Shown: positions 1 to 11,189 of the stretch, piece after piece
How positions within the stretch are numbered: the first letter of the stretch is position 1
How the letters are laid out: each line of letters opens with the position of its first letter
Source: Cryptomeria japonica
Taxonomy: Eukaryota; Streptophyta; Pinopsida; Cupressales; Cupressaceae
Assembly: GCF_030272615.1 (NCBI RefSeq)
Contig: NC_081415.1
Location: forward strand, 260,774,425 to 260,838,424
DNA: 64,000 bases
Direction of reading: 5' to 3'
Notes under the pieces: generated by a model
The model's database searches: none
What the model was told of the DNA's origin: nothing
What the model saw: only the letters and a program-made list of their open reading frames with translations
Translations under genes and position numbers: made by a program

Positions 1-779
1 AGAAATAGAAAATAAAATAACATGGAAAAATAAGGCTATGTGGTCATATTCAATAGAAAGGGAACACAAATTAGCTAAAGAGAGGGTGCAAATATATATT
101 TTTTTTAAAAAGGTATGTATACTTTTTTAATTTGTATAAAAAATGTTTCAAAAATAATAGATTTGTATTTATCCTATTTCCTCAACTACAAGGTCGAAGA
201 TGGGTCTTATCCTAAACTTGAAGTTTACATACAATACTTCACTAAGCGAGATCACCTTTCCAGCACTTTTGTTTACAGCTCAAAGCTCAAAGACTTGTTA
301 GCTTTATTTAGCAAGTAAGACTAATATAAAGCAGTATCTATATTTACCATCAATAAACCAAAAAAACTTTGAAGCAGTTACCAAGAAAATGCATAATAAG
401 ATATAAACTTCAGCTCTAGAAATGAGTCAAATAACCACGAAGTTGGATCAGTCTAGACATAGACTAGTGCTCTATCTCGAATGCAATCTGAATATTAAAA
501 GCTGAAAAGTGAGCCAAATTTCTTTAATCGCAAAGCAAATACCATTAGAACACCAGTAAACTATAAGAGATAACAAAGCTACTATAGAGATCTAACAACC
601 AATATCCCCTCCCCTCCACCCCCCCAAAAAAAAAAAAAAAAACTGATAATTGAATAAGCGAAGAATTCAGATCATCAACAAGAAAGCAGAGAAAAAGTTT
701 CTAGAAAGTGAAACCATATACAGGAGGAAACCAAAATGATCTAAAGAAAGAAATAACTGTGACCGCAATTAAATATTAA
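1..779. other. AT-rich spacer, no gene recognised
   Basis: No reading frame here looks like a known protein, and the only longer one (115-318) has no recognisable features. A homopolymer stretch at about 601-641 runs C-rich then A-rich. The segment lies beyond the apparent 3' end of LINE-alpha and is probably its target DNA. Confidence 0.5.
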
Positions 780-915
780 TCAACATGAATATGTATATGT
801 ATATGTATATGTATGTATACATATATACATATACATATACATAGATATATATACATATATGTATATATATATATGTGTGTGTGTGTATGTATATGTATAT
901 ATATACATATATGTA

Positions 916-950
<35 letters not shown>

Positions 951-1090
951 GTGTGTATGTATGTATGCATATGTATATGTATATTTATATGTTTGTATAT
1001 ATATATATATATATACAAATATATATGTGTGTATATATATATAGATATATATGTATGTATATATATGTATATATATACAATATATATATA
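780..1090. repeat. TA/TATG/TGTA microsatellite
   Basis: About 310 bases of alternating purine-pyrimidine repeats: (TATG)n, (TATA)n, (GTAT)n and (TG)n blocks. All six frames are open across parts of it, producing Tyr/Ile/His/Cys-rich translations that are artefacts of the repeat. It lies where the 3' tail of the minus-strand LINE-alpha should be, so it may have grown from that tail; this is inference. Confidence 0.95.
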
Positions 1091-1891
1091 ACAATATTCC
1101 CATATAAGGGAGAGTCTGAAGCATAAGCATTGATAAGCTACAAATCTTGTAGTAAAAGTTGAAACGATCAACCCATGTACTGACCACAAGATATCTAAAA
1201 CCACTATAAGATGATAAGTATATAGGACATTAAAATGTTCATTATCTTAAAAATCTACAACCCAAACCTTATGTCCATATCTCTACCGAGAAGCCAAATC
1301 TATGGTCTTGACATCCAACCTCCGAGCAAAATTCTCCCTAAAAGGGAGAGAGTGTTTCGAAATATACCGAACAATATACGTCCAAATCAAAAACTCCTCG
1401 CATCTAGAGGAGATGTTGTAAGTCCATTCTAAACTTCGGTAAGATAAACACAAATTAGTCTATTCCTATACTAAGAGGAATTATACTGCAAAACACTCCA
1501 AAGATCATTCCGCCATGTCACATAGATCGATAAAGTTTTCCATTCCAGGGATACAAGGACCTTCCTTCCCTTTATTCTGTGAAGCATTGTTGGATGTCAT
1601 AGGGCCATGTTTCTCTTTCCCTTTAACCCAAGAGGCCTTATATGACTACTGGCGGAACAACTTGGATTCTTTCCATTGGAATTTTTAGCATATCGTCTAA
1701 TGTTTCAAACCCTTCATCCCGCAAGTACTTCACCCACCAATTAGTATAAGGCACTTCTTTCAAGTTAAGACATTTGAGGAGAAAATATACATTCCTATAA
1801 GTTATATCCTTTCTCTATTCAAATATGTCTTTGTCCATAAATTCCAACAATGGGTGTTTACCTATATTTTGCCCTTCATTTTGTTGCCTCC
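1091..1891 (-). mobile_element. LINE-alpha, 3' part (cut off by LTR-1)
   Basis: Read on the minus strand from 1891, this continues the third ORF of LINE-alpha that stops at the right flank of LTR-1 (15641). The frame runs on without shift across the removed element: the codon made of 15636-15638 is followed by 1884-1886. About 80 further codons follow, including the motif YTNWWVKYL, with one in-frame TAG at 1815-1817. From about 1640 leftwards the minus strand no longer reads as protein and is probably 3' UTR. The exact 3' end is not visible because it merges into the microsatellite at 780-1090. Confidence 0.65.
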
Positions 1892-3487
1892 TGGTGCAAG
1901 AGCACCTAGATTTCTTGATTATTTTTCACAATTTTAGAATGGATCATCCTCAATAAGATCAATGAATGAATACTGGACTGTTGGTAGGTTGACAAGTGTG
2001 TCTTAGGGTGATTTGTAGTTTGTCTGTCTCTAGGGTTAGCTTGTTTTCTCAGTTTTGGCCAATGTGCCTTTGTAAGCCAAAAATGACATCATTTTGCAAA
2101 ATAGGGTAAATATTCTTGTAAGGCCTCATAAGGCTTTTGTACATGCTGGTATGATGTTAGGGAACCATACTAGGTGGTTTATAATGTGTGGATGTGTTTA
2201 AGTTTCAAAAATACATGGTGGAGCAAAAGTTGTCATTGTTGCTTGACAACTTTTTGCAACTTTTAGAGCATTTTTTCAAAAATAACCAAATCGGTGGTTA
2301 AGAAACCAATGGGTGGTTGGTTATGAGAAAGTAGGAATATATAATTCTTTTAAAATCATTTTAAACGGGTTGGAAGATCCAAGAGAAAATCTTGAATAAT
2401 ATTTGAAGCCAATTTCCAGATTTTTGCATAAAAACTTGTAATTTGCTTATAGCAATTCCTACTAGATGGATTTATCTTGGTACTGTTATTTAATGGTGGT
2501 TTAGCATTAATTGTTGTGGTGTTTGGGAAGTGATTGTATCTCTTCATTGTGCAGGTTTAGTGCCTTGTTTGAAATTTTTCTTGAACTGCACTGCTATTGG
2601 TCTGAGCAAGGAATTAAGACCCTAGCAATGGTTCCAACTTGAAATCCCCTTGTGTTTTCTCAATGGCCCTTGGTATTCAAGTCATGGAGCCTTTGTATAG
2701 TGTGTATGTTAATTTTAGTTCCTTAAAAGTTGCATTGGCGCAATTTTCTATCAAGCCCTAGGAAAGCTCTGTCATAGCCTGGCTAGGGAACTTGACTGTT
2801 ATGTGCACTTTTGCTTGCAGGGATGATCAAATGTGTTTGTGCCAGATGTTTGGCATGGAAGAAGGTAGCCTATAAAATTCTTAGAGAAAGGATGGGGGTG
2901 TTACATGGTGTGGAGAACAGTAAACCCTATTTGAGAGCACACTAAACCTTAAACCCTTTTAAAAGAGTCATTTTGGGGTTCGTACCTGTACGGACATATC
3001 AAACAACCTAACCTCCTAAATCTCAAAGAATGTCCAAAAGGGTATCTGAATCTCTGAATATTTTAGGGGATCTTTTGGAATATTTCTGAGCAATTGAGCA
3101 AAAACCATGAAGGTAGGGCTAAAAGCATCTCTTAGGACTACTAGGCCTAGAAAATAAGAACTTGTGAAAGCGATGGAGAAATGGAGTGAAACCAGTCACA
3201 AAACCACATGATGGGAGTTGTTACACCATCTTAACATCCTCTTAGTCCCCTACAAGTGAATGTTGAATATTTTTACAACTTGATGGTTGGATTTACCCTA
3301 GTGAATCCTAGCCATGATCTTGAGTAATGGGAGAAAACAAGTTGATAGAGAGATTCCCAAAAGAGTTTAGAAATTGGGGTTGATTCAAGAGAAGAGTAGG
3401 GTGTATTCAAGCATGGTATCCCACTATGACACCTCTTTTTAACCCACAAACTAAAATTGTAACTCCTTTGTGAGATCCTCCCTATCA
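1892..3487 (+). repeat. LTR-1 5' LTR
   Basis: 1596 bp, from TGGTGCAAGAGCACC to ...CCTATCA. It matches 14062-15635 along its whole length with scattered substitutions and small indels. It contains a TATA-like box (2338-2345) and a short palindrome around GTAC (2978-2995) that is also kept in the other LTR. Confidence 0.95.
2338..2345 (+). promoter_or_regulatory. TATA-like box in LTR-1 5' LTR
   Basis: TATATAAT, kept at the matching place in the 3' LTR (14507-14514) although the neighbouring bases differ. About 450 bases into the LTR is a reasonable place for the retrotransposon core promoter. No transcript evidence is available from sequence. Confidence 0.4.
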
Positions 3488-3490
3488 AAG

Positions 3491-3502
3491 TGGTATCAAA
3501 GC
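3491..3502 (+). other. LTR-1 primer binding site (initiator tRNA-Met)
   Basis: TGGTATCAAAGC begins three bases after the 5' LTR. The usual plant site complementary to the 3' end of initiator tRNA-Met is TGGTATCAGAGC, so one base differs. This is where minus-strand DNA synthesis would be primed. Confidence 0.85.
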
Positions 3503-3512
3503 AAGCTAAGAT

Positions 3513-4643
3513 TTGGGAAGAAACCAGTTGATGTCAGAGACTAATTTAGTAGGTGAAAATAGCCTCATGATGGTGACTAATGTCGAGTTAGCCAAAAGGG
3601 TAGAAGACCAAGAGGAAGAGAATAGACTCCTCAAGGAAAGATTGCAACAATTGGAGAACAAACTAGGTGAAGTAGAAGATAAAACTGAGAAGGTAACCAT
3701 CAAAATAAATGAAGAAAAGGGTAAAGAAGTGGTAGAAGAGGATGGCACACCTAAACTAGATCCTATTCTGCTTGAATAACCTTTCCTTAGAGCCATCAAA
3801 GTCTTAGGAGGAAAGTCCCTAGAAGGAGTGCCACTCTTTTGTAGGAAAATGGAACTAAAAGTGGTCATGGAGTGGATTGAAGGGTTAGAGAATCACTTTG
3901 AATGTGATGGAATTAGTGAAGCACAAAAGGTGAAGGTAGCCAATATAGATTGAGAGGAGTAGCTTTGATTTGGTGGAAGTTCATCCAAGAGGAGAGGCAA
4001 AAGGAGGGTAAGAACCCAATTGCCACTTGGAAAGGAATGCTAGCCAAGGTGAGAGAAACCTATATCCCTGAAGACTATGAAATTAAATTAAACAAGAGGA
4101 GACAAAATTTGAGACAAAGAGAACTAGATGTGAGTAGCTACACTGAATAATTTCAGAAGTTGTGTTTGAGATCCAAGGTGGTGGAAGATTAAAGCATCCA
4201 GGTTGCCAGGTACTTGAATGGTTTGCGGTGGAATATCCAAGAAGAATTAAATTTGTTGTGTCCTAGTATTGTCCACAAGTTCTATCAATTGGCACTCAAG
4301 GTGGAAGAGAAGAGTAAAAGGAAACAAGAGCAAAGCAATAGAGGCAGAGGTAGGGGAAGAGATGGAAGAGGTCATAGAGGTAGTTATGGTGGAAGAGGTG
4401 TAGACCAAAGATCCCAAGGGGAATCCAAGTTGGTAGAGAAAAGTGGGGATTCCAATAGCAAGAGAAGCTATAGAGGAAGGGGATCTAGAAACTCTAATAG
4501 AGGAAGGTCTAGTGGATCGGGAAGAAGCTCCTATTTCGCCACAATGAAGTGCTACAATTGCCATCAACTTGGACACCTAGCCTATAGATGTCCTAAGAAG
4601 TCTTCTTCATCCCAAGGAGGTGAAAGGAGAGTAAGTTTTGATT
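3513..4643 (+). pseudogene. gag: LTR-1 gag (capsid and zinc knuckle), frameshifted
   Basis: Encodes the structural protein that packages element RNA. The first frame gives a charged coiled-coil segment (3513-3779, VEDQEEENRLLKERLQQLEN) and then a stop. A shift near 3930-3940 leads into the retrotransposon gag core (LRGVALIWWKF, then TYIPEDYE) at 3950-4150. After two more stops come a basic Gly/Arg/Ser-rich stretch (about 4320-4520) and a CCHC zinc knuckle, CYNCHQLGHLAYRCP (about 4552-4596). The frame ends at 4643 exactly where LINE-beta inserted. Its natural continuation into protease resumes at 10576 after the duplicated target site, so gag and pol were once one ORF. Confidence 0.9.
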
Positions 4644-4869
4644 AATTAAAAATAGGTTTTTGAAAGGTATCGGGAACCTTTTACAAAGAAGGAGAAAGAT
4701 AAAGCATAAAAGAGGCATAAAACAATAGTGCTTGATCACCCACACATAGAACAATTCCTAGTCAAAACAAAAAGGGAACACAAGACAAAGGAAGTATCAC
4801 AAGATAGCCAAAGGAAAGCACAAAGACAACACAAGGATAGCTAAATGTTTCTCATAAGTTCTTCAACAT

Positions 4870-6671
4870 GAACCACCATCTACTTCATATTGATCGTAGA
4901 ATTTTTCATTTCTTCCAGCTCTTTTTCCTTGATATCACCCTATTTCTGAGTGTTGGCCCTTGTTCTTTTTCTGTGACCCTTCTTCTCCATCTAATCCTTA
5001 TCATCCTCCTTGCCTTTAATATGTTCAAATTTGTTAATCAAGATTTAACATGGTCAATAGTGGCCTTAAGGATCTGGAAGTTTTTCTCAGCCATCCTCTT
5101 CACCGTAAGCTCCATCCTATCCACTTTGTTGCTAGATTGTTCCGGTTAGTATCCAAACCCTTAGCATCTCTATTCTCTTCCAGCTCCTTCACCTTCTTTT
5201 CCATTTCCAAAATTTTACTAACCATAGCCTCAATTGCTTCACCTTGTTAATAGCAACCATTAATTCTTTTACGTTAATAGAGAGAGGCTTCTCTCCCATA
5301 GTAGCCTTTTTATCACATTGAGGCCTGTCTTCAAGTCACTAATCTCTTTCGCCATTTTTCTAATGACCTCACAAAAACCCTTGATGCTGTCATTACCAAT
5401 GTCACCATGATAGTCATTTTAATTTCCCATGTTGTTCTCCTGACCCTCATTCTGTATTCTCTATGTACTCAGGTTCTCTCCATGATCACCATCCAGCATT
5501 TCACCTTCCTCCTTACCCTTCTTATTATCAGTGTTTTCAACCTTAGTATCCTCATTAGAAGAAATAATAATATTCCTTTTCACCTTGTTTATCCCCTTAC
5601 AGGTCTTCTTGGTCCTTTGGGTTTTCTTACCCATACCCTTTCTCTTCTTTCCTTTTCTGAATTTTTCATCAAAAGACTTGTCCTCAGAGTCCGAAAGGTC
5701 AGAATCCACAATAGTCCCCTTGCTCTTTCCCTTGGTCTTCTCCTTGTTGAAATCCTCAGACTCACCTTCAGTTTAAGAGTAGAGATTGAACCCACTATAC
5801 TCGCTTTCAGTATCATCATCCCTAATTTTTTGCCTTTACTAATGGTTTTCTCAATAGTTTTGCCCTTGAACAGCTTATAAACTAAAACCATTAAACCTTG
5901 GTGGAGGGCATGGTCTCTTTGAGAGTCTTTTTGCACTTCTCTAATAGTATGATCCATAGAGAAAGAAAGATAGTAAGGTAGACTGACCTTGTCACCATGA
6001 CGAAAGTGATAAAGAAGCACAAAATGATGCCCATAAGCCCTTGTGAATCTCCCGTCCAGAGTAATGTAGCTGATGGTGGCAAATAGCACAAACCTCCACG
6101 ACCTGAAAATACGCTTAGGTGAATGGTAGGGATTATCCACCTTCACCAATTTCCTTTTTTCCCCATCAGTGACAGGAAACCTATCAGTAGCCTTGTCAGA
6201 CACACTTCGATCTCTGTAAAATTTAATACCTTCTTTAACCATACCCGTAGCTCCAGCAATGACATCTTTGTCCACCTTCTTCAACTGGGCACCAACAAGA
6301 ACCTTACCATTCTTCTAGTTTTTAATGAAATGCTTAGTGATAGTAGGGTCTTTTCTGCAGAGCCTTTCCATAAAAATACTCAAGCCTCCCTCTTGAAGAA
6401 TCTCCTAGACTTCATTGTTTTTCTTCTAGTCCAAGCAAGAAGCCGGTTCAAACCTCTTTTTATTACCTCCCATATTACCCTTTCTTTCACAATTCTTCCT
6501 TATCTCAGCTCTGTTATTTTCTTTGTGATCTATGTGAAGAAACCTAACAATTTTGTTGTTGTTATGAAGAACCACCCAAAATCCATGCAAAGTAAATATG
6601 ATATGACTAATAATAAAACAAGCCTCACCACTGTTGTAAACAATCATAGAAAGATGAGGGAAATGCATTAG
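4870..6671 (-). pseudogene. LINE-beta third ORF (unknown function)
   Basis: I do not recognise a named family. Minus-strand coding lies downstream of RNase H in element order. The best stretch (about 6400-5890) aligns with LINE-gamma 44330-44870: shared landmarks are EGG..FME, KDVIAGATG versus EDVITQATH, EG.K, ITLDGRF versus FTLEGRY, YHF.LL.HF, TI.E and LHQGLM. After this globular part comes a very acidic then basic segment (DSDLSDSEDKSFDEKFRKGK, about 5710-5650) and then a Lys/Glu-rich, coiled-coil-like tail. Stops and frameshifts break it, for example near 6420 and 5780. Conservation in two diverged LINEs on opposite strands argues that it was a real protein of this LINE lineage. Confidence 0.6.
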
Positions 6672-6703
6672 AGATTGTGATTAGCAAAAACACATTGCTT
6701 CAT

Positions 6704-7168
6704 CTAGATATGGTCCATTTCAAGAAAAGATTTTACCTCACACTTGAGATTACTCTCACCATAAAGGGCAATGATTTTGTCAGAGCGACAAGCCAGGTTG
6801 CCAACCCAATCAACACACATGTTGGCTTCTCTATATACATGTGTGAAAATACACATTTCAAAATTTTCACTAATTTCCTTCATAGTTTTGATGGCATTGT
6901 GTATAGACCAAGAGGGAGGGAAAACATTATTCAAGCAATTAATAATGTTCAAAGAATCACCTTCAACCCAAACTTTAGTGCAATTGGAATCCTTAGCAAG
7001 AATCAACCCATGATAACCAGCAATGGCCTCGACAATATGGTTGGTTTGATTACCTATAGGAATACATTTGATAGCTTTGCATCTTCCCCCTTCATCCCTT
7101 AAAACCACACCACACCCTACATTGCCAAGGTTACCTTTGGAAGCACCAGCGAAGTTAATTTTCATCCA
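6704..7168 (-). pseudogene. LINE-beta RNase H domain
   Basis: Plant-type RNase H (RVT_3 class) at the C-terminus of ORF2, which would remove RNA from the RNA:DNA hybrid. The start WMKINFAGAS should read ..NFDG..: the first catalytic Asp is Ala (7148-7150). The other landmarks remain: E in VEAIAGYHG, D in WVEGDSLNIIN, and D in YREANMCVDWVGNLA. The domain is open from about 7168 to the stop at 6704. The lost Asp predicts an inactive enzyme even if expressed. Confidence 0.85.
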
Positions 7169-7169
7169 T

Positions 7170-8240
7170 CCATGAGGGGCGCATTCCCATATCGCCTCTT
7201 CTCTAGGATTAGCATGCATGATGTCACTCCCTTTTATTCTCCAATTCTTGAAAATGATGTTATCACCTTGATCTTTGGGTTTCATTATTCCACCAGTGAT
7301 ATAGAGGTTCTCCACCATATGTCTTCTGATTTTCTCAAAAATAATTTGAGCTTTTGAAGCCTTATCTCTAAACAATCTATCATTTCTTCCTTTCCAGCAA
7401 AGAAAATTTCCATAACAAAGTAACTGAATTGTTCTTCGAAGGGTGGAACCAGGAATTAAAAACATCTTGGACAGCTTCAGGGAAGACCCATCTGACATTA
7501 AAGTTGTCCAGACATCTAGCCCAAATATCAGCAGAGAAGGGACAATGGATAAACATGTGATTAATTGTTTCCTCATTCTGCATACAAAGTAGACAAATAC
7601 TAAGCAGACAAAAACCTCTAGTTTTGAGATTGTCAGTCGTCAGAATCTTATTTTGAAGGACAATCCAAAAAAAAATTCAAATTTTGGGAATAAGTCCTTT
7701 CACCCAAGCCTTAGCCCAACAAGGACTCTCCTAACTAGAATATTGATGAATATAAAGAGAGGAGATAAAAAATTTACCATTCGTAGTAAGTTTCCAAATA
7801 AACTGGTTCTCTTCATCAACCACCACCATAGAATTCATAATTTTATTTAGATGCTCAAGGGAAGGATCAACAGCGGATAAGTCCTTCCACTAGCCTAAAT
7901 TCCAATAGTCAGCCACAATAGTACCAAATTTTTCCTTACACTGATCCTGAAACTTGCCCCAATCAGGATTGTCACTAATGGGAGAGTCTAACAACCAAGT
8001 GTCTTCCCAGAATTTAATGAAATTACCCTTCCCCACCTTCCATTTCACTCCTTTAACTATTATATCTCTAGTTCTAGTGACATTTTTCCAGATGTTGGAA
8101 CCAATCGGAATATCTTCAGCCTTGAGGAAACTATGAAGGGTAGGGATCTGTCTTTTATACTTATTGTCCCATATCAATTTCCATTCTCCCTTAGTATTAT
8201 AACCTCTCCATATCTCCTTAGCCATGAGAAACTCATTCAT
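7170..8240 (-). pseudogene. LINE-beta zf-RVT region
   Basis: Region between RT and RNase H. It includes WKVGKGNFIKFWEDTWL (about 8055-8000) and the zf-RVT signature NEETINHMFIHCPFSADIW (about 7578-7520), the reverse-transcriptase zinc-binding domain of plant LINEs. Frames change several times (stops near 7890, frameshift near 7440), so it cannot be translated as one piece. Confidence 0.8.
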
Positions 8241-8305
8241 ATCTCTGATTCTTCTAAGACCAATACCTCCTTTTCTTATAGGTTTTCACACCTTATCGTA
8301 TGCAA

Positions 8306-9740
8306 TCAAATGCATTCTCTTATTTTCCTCAACCCCAGTCCAAACAAAGGTTCTTTGAATTTTCTCAATAGCCTCTGCAAACTTAACAGGGATTCAAAAA
8401 GATTGATAGCATAGAGAGGGATACTCTGAAGAGTAGATTTCAGAAGTTGGACCTTTCCCACTTGGCTAAGCAAAGATCCTTTCCATCCAGCTAACTTCTT
8501 ATGAAATTTATCCACAAGAGTGCCCCAGAAGGTATCAGGAGGCACTTGACATAAAGGAAGCCCAAGATAGGTAGCAAGAAGTTTCCCAATTTGGCTACCC
8601 AAAATGTTACTAATCTTTGTTTGCCTTCTCTCCGGAGTGTTTATGAAATAAACAAAACTTTTAGACTAGTTATTAAGTTGACCAGTAGCAATCCCATATC
8701 TGTCCAAAGATTTCTTTAAGGTTCTAGAATCTTTCATAGAATAATTCCCCATAATAATTGAGTCATCCACAAATTGCTGATGAGAACAAACTTGGTCAGC
8801 AGATGAAAGTTTAAGCTCTCTAAAATCTCCCTTCACAACTAGTTTTCCAATAAATCTGCCCAAGCATTCCACCATGATGATGAAAAGAAGAGGGGAGAGA
8901 GGGTCCCCCTGTCTGAGACCCCTGGAGGACTTGAAAAAGGGAGAAGGGGACCCATTGACCAACATAAAAAAAAAAAGCAAAGGAAACCAATTGCATAATT
9001 AGACTGATGCTTCTAGAACAAAATCCAAAAGCAAAAATAACAGTTTGCATAAAGCCCCAGTCAACTCTATCATAGGCTTTAGATAAGTCAAGCTTCAAAA
9101 AGAAACCTTCTTTTTTAGCCCTAGAAAGAGAATGAATGTTCTCATGGACCATGATTATCAAGTCCAAAATTTCCCTCTCAGGGACAAAACCACTTTGTTG
9201 GGGAGATATGATAGAGGGGAGCAAAGTCATAATTCTAGAGGTCAAGACTTTAGAGATAATCTTGTACAAAGAATTGTAGAGACTGATTGGTCTAAAAAGA
9301 TCCATGGAGCCAGCTCCCATCTTCTTGGGAATAAGAAAAATGAAAGTACCATTCAATTCTTTCAAAATTCTCCTAGCACCAAAGAATTCTTTCATAGCAC
9401 TAGAAACATCCCTTCCAACAATATGCCAATACATTTGAAAAAAGAACATAGGGAAACCATCCGGGCCCAAGGCCTTATTACCTTCAAAAGAGTTGACAAC
9501 TTTCAAAATCTCATCATTAGTTGGGATTGCAGTAAGATAGGAGTTCTGATCAACATCCAAGATAGAGGGGATGTAGTACACAAGGTCCTTTTAAGCTTGA
9601 AGGTCCAGGTTCTGATCCTTAGTCAAAAGATTGGAGAAGAACTCCAGGGTAGTCTTCCTTATAGAAACTTCATCATCAAAAGTTCTACCATTGACTTTAA
9701 GCTGAGAGATCCTGTTGATAGCCTTGTGTTTTAAAGTAGA
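8306..9740 (-). pseudogene. LINE-beta reverse transcriptase
   Basis: Non-LTR RT. Visible blocks in order are NKALGPDGFPMFFFQ, DLFRPISLYNSLYKIISKVL, SPQQSGFVPEREILD, LKLDLSKAYDRVDW, SSRGLRQGDPLSPLLFIIM and the catalytic QFVDDSIIMG (about 8790-8755). The thumb follows (YLGLPL, LAGWKGSLLSQVGKVQLLKS). A frameshift falls in the run of eleven A/T pairs at about 8967-8977, between the finger/palm half (from 9581) and the catalytic half (from 8980). One stop follows at about 8667. Apart from these the protein is well kept, so this copy is younger than LTR-1 around it. Confidence 0.92.
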
Positions 9741-10561
9741 CATGTGAAATTATTTGGTGTTTCTATCCCCCTCCTTCAGCCATATATTTCTCGACCATTG
9801 TTTCCAGAAATTTTCTTCTTTGGCTATGATGTCATGATATTTCATAAGAATCTCATCTTCAGCCTCTCTAAAGACATTGTTGTGGCCATTATTTTGAATA
9901 TCATCTTGGATATCTTTTAGATCTAAGAGAATGGCGGCTTTGGAGACAAAAATGTTCCCAAAGGAGTCCTTATTCCATCTTTTAACAATGTCTTTCACAA
10001 ACTTCAACTTTTTTACCACCTTATACATAGCATTTCCTTAAACTCTAACCTACCACCAATCCTTGATTTTTCTTTCCTTAAACTCTAACCTACCACCTTA
10101 TACATAGCATTTCCTTAAACTCTAACCTACCACCAATCCTTGATTTGCTTTCAAGGTCCAAGTGTTTGGTCCACATTCTTTCAAATCTATAAGGGAAATG
10201 CATCCTTCCCTGCTTGGGATCAGCAGTAAAAGATATGGGATAATGATCCGACCCGGCCCTGATATTAGAAGATAAAGAACAAAAGTAGGAATTAAACTAG
10301 TCATGAGAGATTAAATCTCTATCAAGCCTGACCTAAATTAAGTCTTTGCCATTCCTTCTATTGGTCCAAGTGTATTTAACCCCTTACAAGTCAAAATCAT
10401 GGAGAGAATGGTTAATAATGAACTCCATCAAGTCCAATCTATTGTCCAGATTGGTTTGGCTCCCTCCCTTCTTCTCATTTTCTCTCAAAGGGGTATTGAA
10501 ATCCCCCATGATAATCTAGTTATTATGTTCAGGAACATGCAGAAAATGTGAAGACATCATA
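9741..10561 (-). pseudogene. LINE-beta endonuclease C-terminal half and linker
   Basis: The minus strand from about 10530 reads the C-terminal half of an APE-type endonuclease: MGDFNTPL, KYTWTNRRNGKD, a degenerate LDRDL and GSDHYPISF. The linker with YRFERMW and IAKEENFWKQWSR leads to RT. The residues of the N-terminal half are absent, so the insertion was 5'-truncated inside this domain. A 50-base segment (about 10033-10080) is repeated at 10080-10140, a small local duplication. Confidence 0.8.
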
Positions 10562-11189
10562 AGTAAGCTTAGATTCTGAGGTTGGAGAGAATCTCATGAT
10601 AAGAAGAGTTTTGATCAAAGAACCAGTTAAGGAGGAAACTAGTCAAATAATATCTTTGTTTAGGATAAAGTGTAAGATCATGGGTAAAGTGTGTAGAGTG
10701 GTGGTGGATTCAGGTTCCACTAATAACATAGTGTCAGAAAAAGAAGTAAGAAAACTCAACTTGCAAAGAATTCCACATACTGATCCTTATAGGGTTACTT
10801 GGCTCAACAAGGGATGGCATGTTTTGGTGAATGAACAAACTTGGGTGGAGTTCACCATAGGAGGCTGCAAAGATAAGATCCTGTGTGATATCTTGCCAAT
10901 GGATGAATGCCACCTGCTCCTAGGTAGGCCTTGGCAATTTTATAGGAAAGCAATACGCCATGGGGAAAAGAACTCCTATACCTTTCAAAAAGATGGAGTT
11001 ACCTATAAAATTCAGTCCATAGGGGATCAAGAAGAGAGCAGATCTAAAGGTTCCAATGTGCTACTAGTTGGTGAGAAGGAGTTCATAAGCACTCTCAAGG
11101 AAGGAGAGGGAGTGGGGTTTGCACTTGTTGTGAAACCAAAAGAGGAAAAAAAGGACAAGAAGGTATGTATTCCTAATGAAGTGCAGTAG
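10562..11189 (+). pseudogene. pol: LTR-1 aspartic protease and pol N-terminus
   Basis: Resumes the LTR-1 frame after LINE-beta; the duplicated target site (10562-10575) precedes SEVGENLMIRRVLIKEP. The protease active-site region is VVVDSGSTNNIVSE (about 10700-10740), with DSG as catalytic triad, and the flap/C-terminal landmark is HLLLGRPWQF (about 10915-10940). This enzyme would cut the gag-pol polyprotein. The frame ends at a TAG (11187-11189) that replaces a codon in the link to RT. Confidence 0.9.

Larger units (their letters stand above)
4644..10561 (-). mobile_element. LINE-beta: L1-like LINE nested in LTR-1
   Basis: Minus-strand non-LTR retrotransposon, 5,918 bp, with its 5' end near 10561 and 3' end near 4644. 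The target-site duplication is AGTAAGTTTTGATT (4630-4643) and AGTAAGCTTAGATT (10562-10575), 14 bases with two differences. It is 5'-truncated: it lacks ORF1 and the N-terminal half of the endonuclease. It retains the endonuclease C-terminus, RT, zf-RVT, RNase H and a further ORF downstream of RNase H. The 3' end on the minus strand reads ...TTTCAAAAACCTATTTTTAATT-like, a short A/T tail rather than long poly-A. It is inserted opposite to its host element. Confidence 0.9.

Noticed and set aside
776-1204. Several open frames of 60-142 codons in both strands
   Set aside because: They are translations of the TA/TATG microsatellite (Tyr/Ile/His/Cys repeats), not genes.
1235-1432. 65-codon frame as a small gene
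   Set aside because: No recognisable feature; it lies in the probable 3' UTR of LINE-alpha on the opposite strand.
4868-6671. Plus-strand open frames, one of 157 codons, hydrophobic
   Set aside because: They are the reverse of the charged LINE-beta third ORF; Lys/Glu codons read backwards give Leu/Phe/Ser-rich membrane-like sequences.
9132-9734. 200-codon plus-strand frame
   Set aside because: It is antisense to the clear LINE-beta RT blocks and has no recognisable domain.
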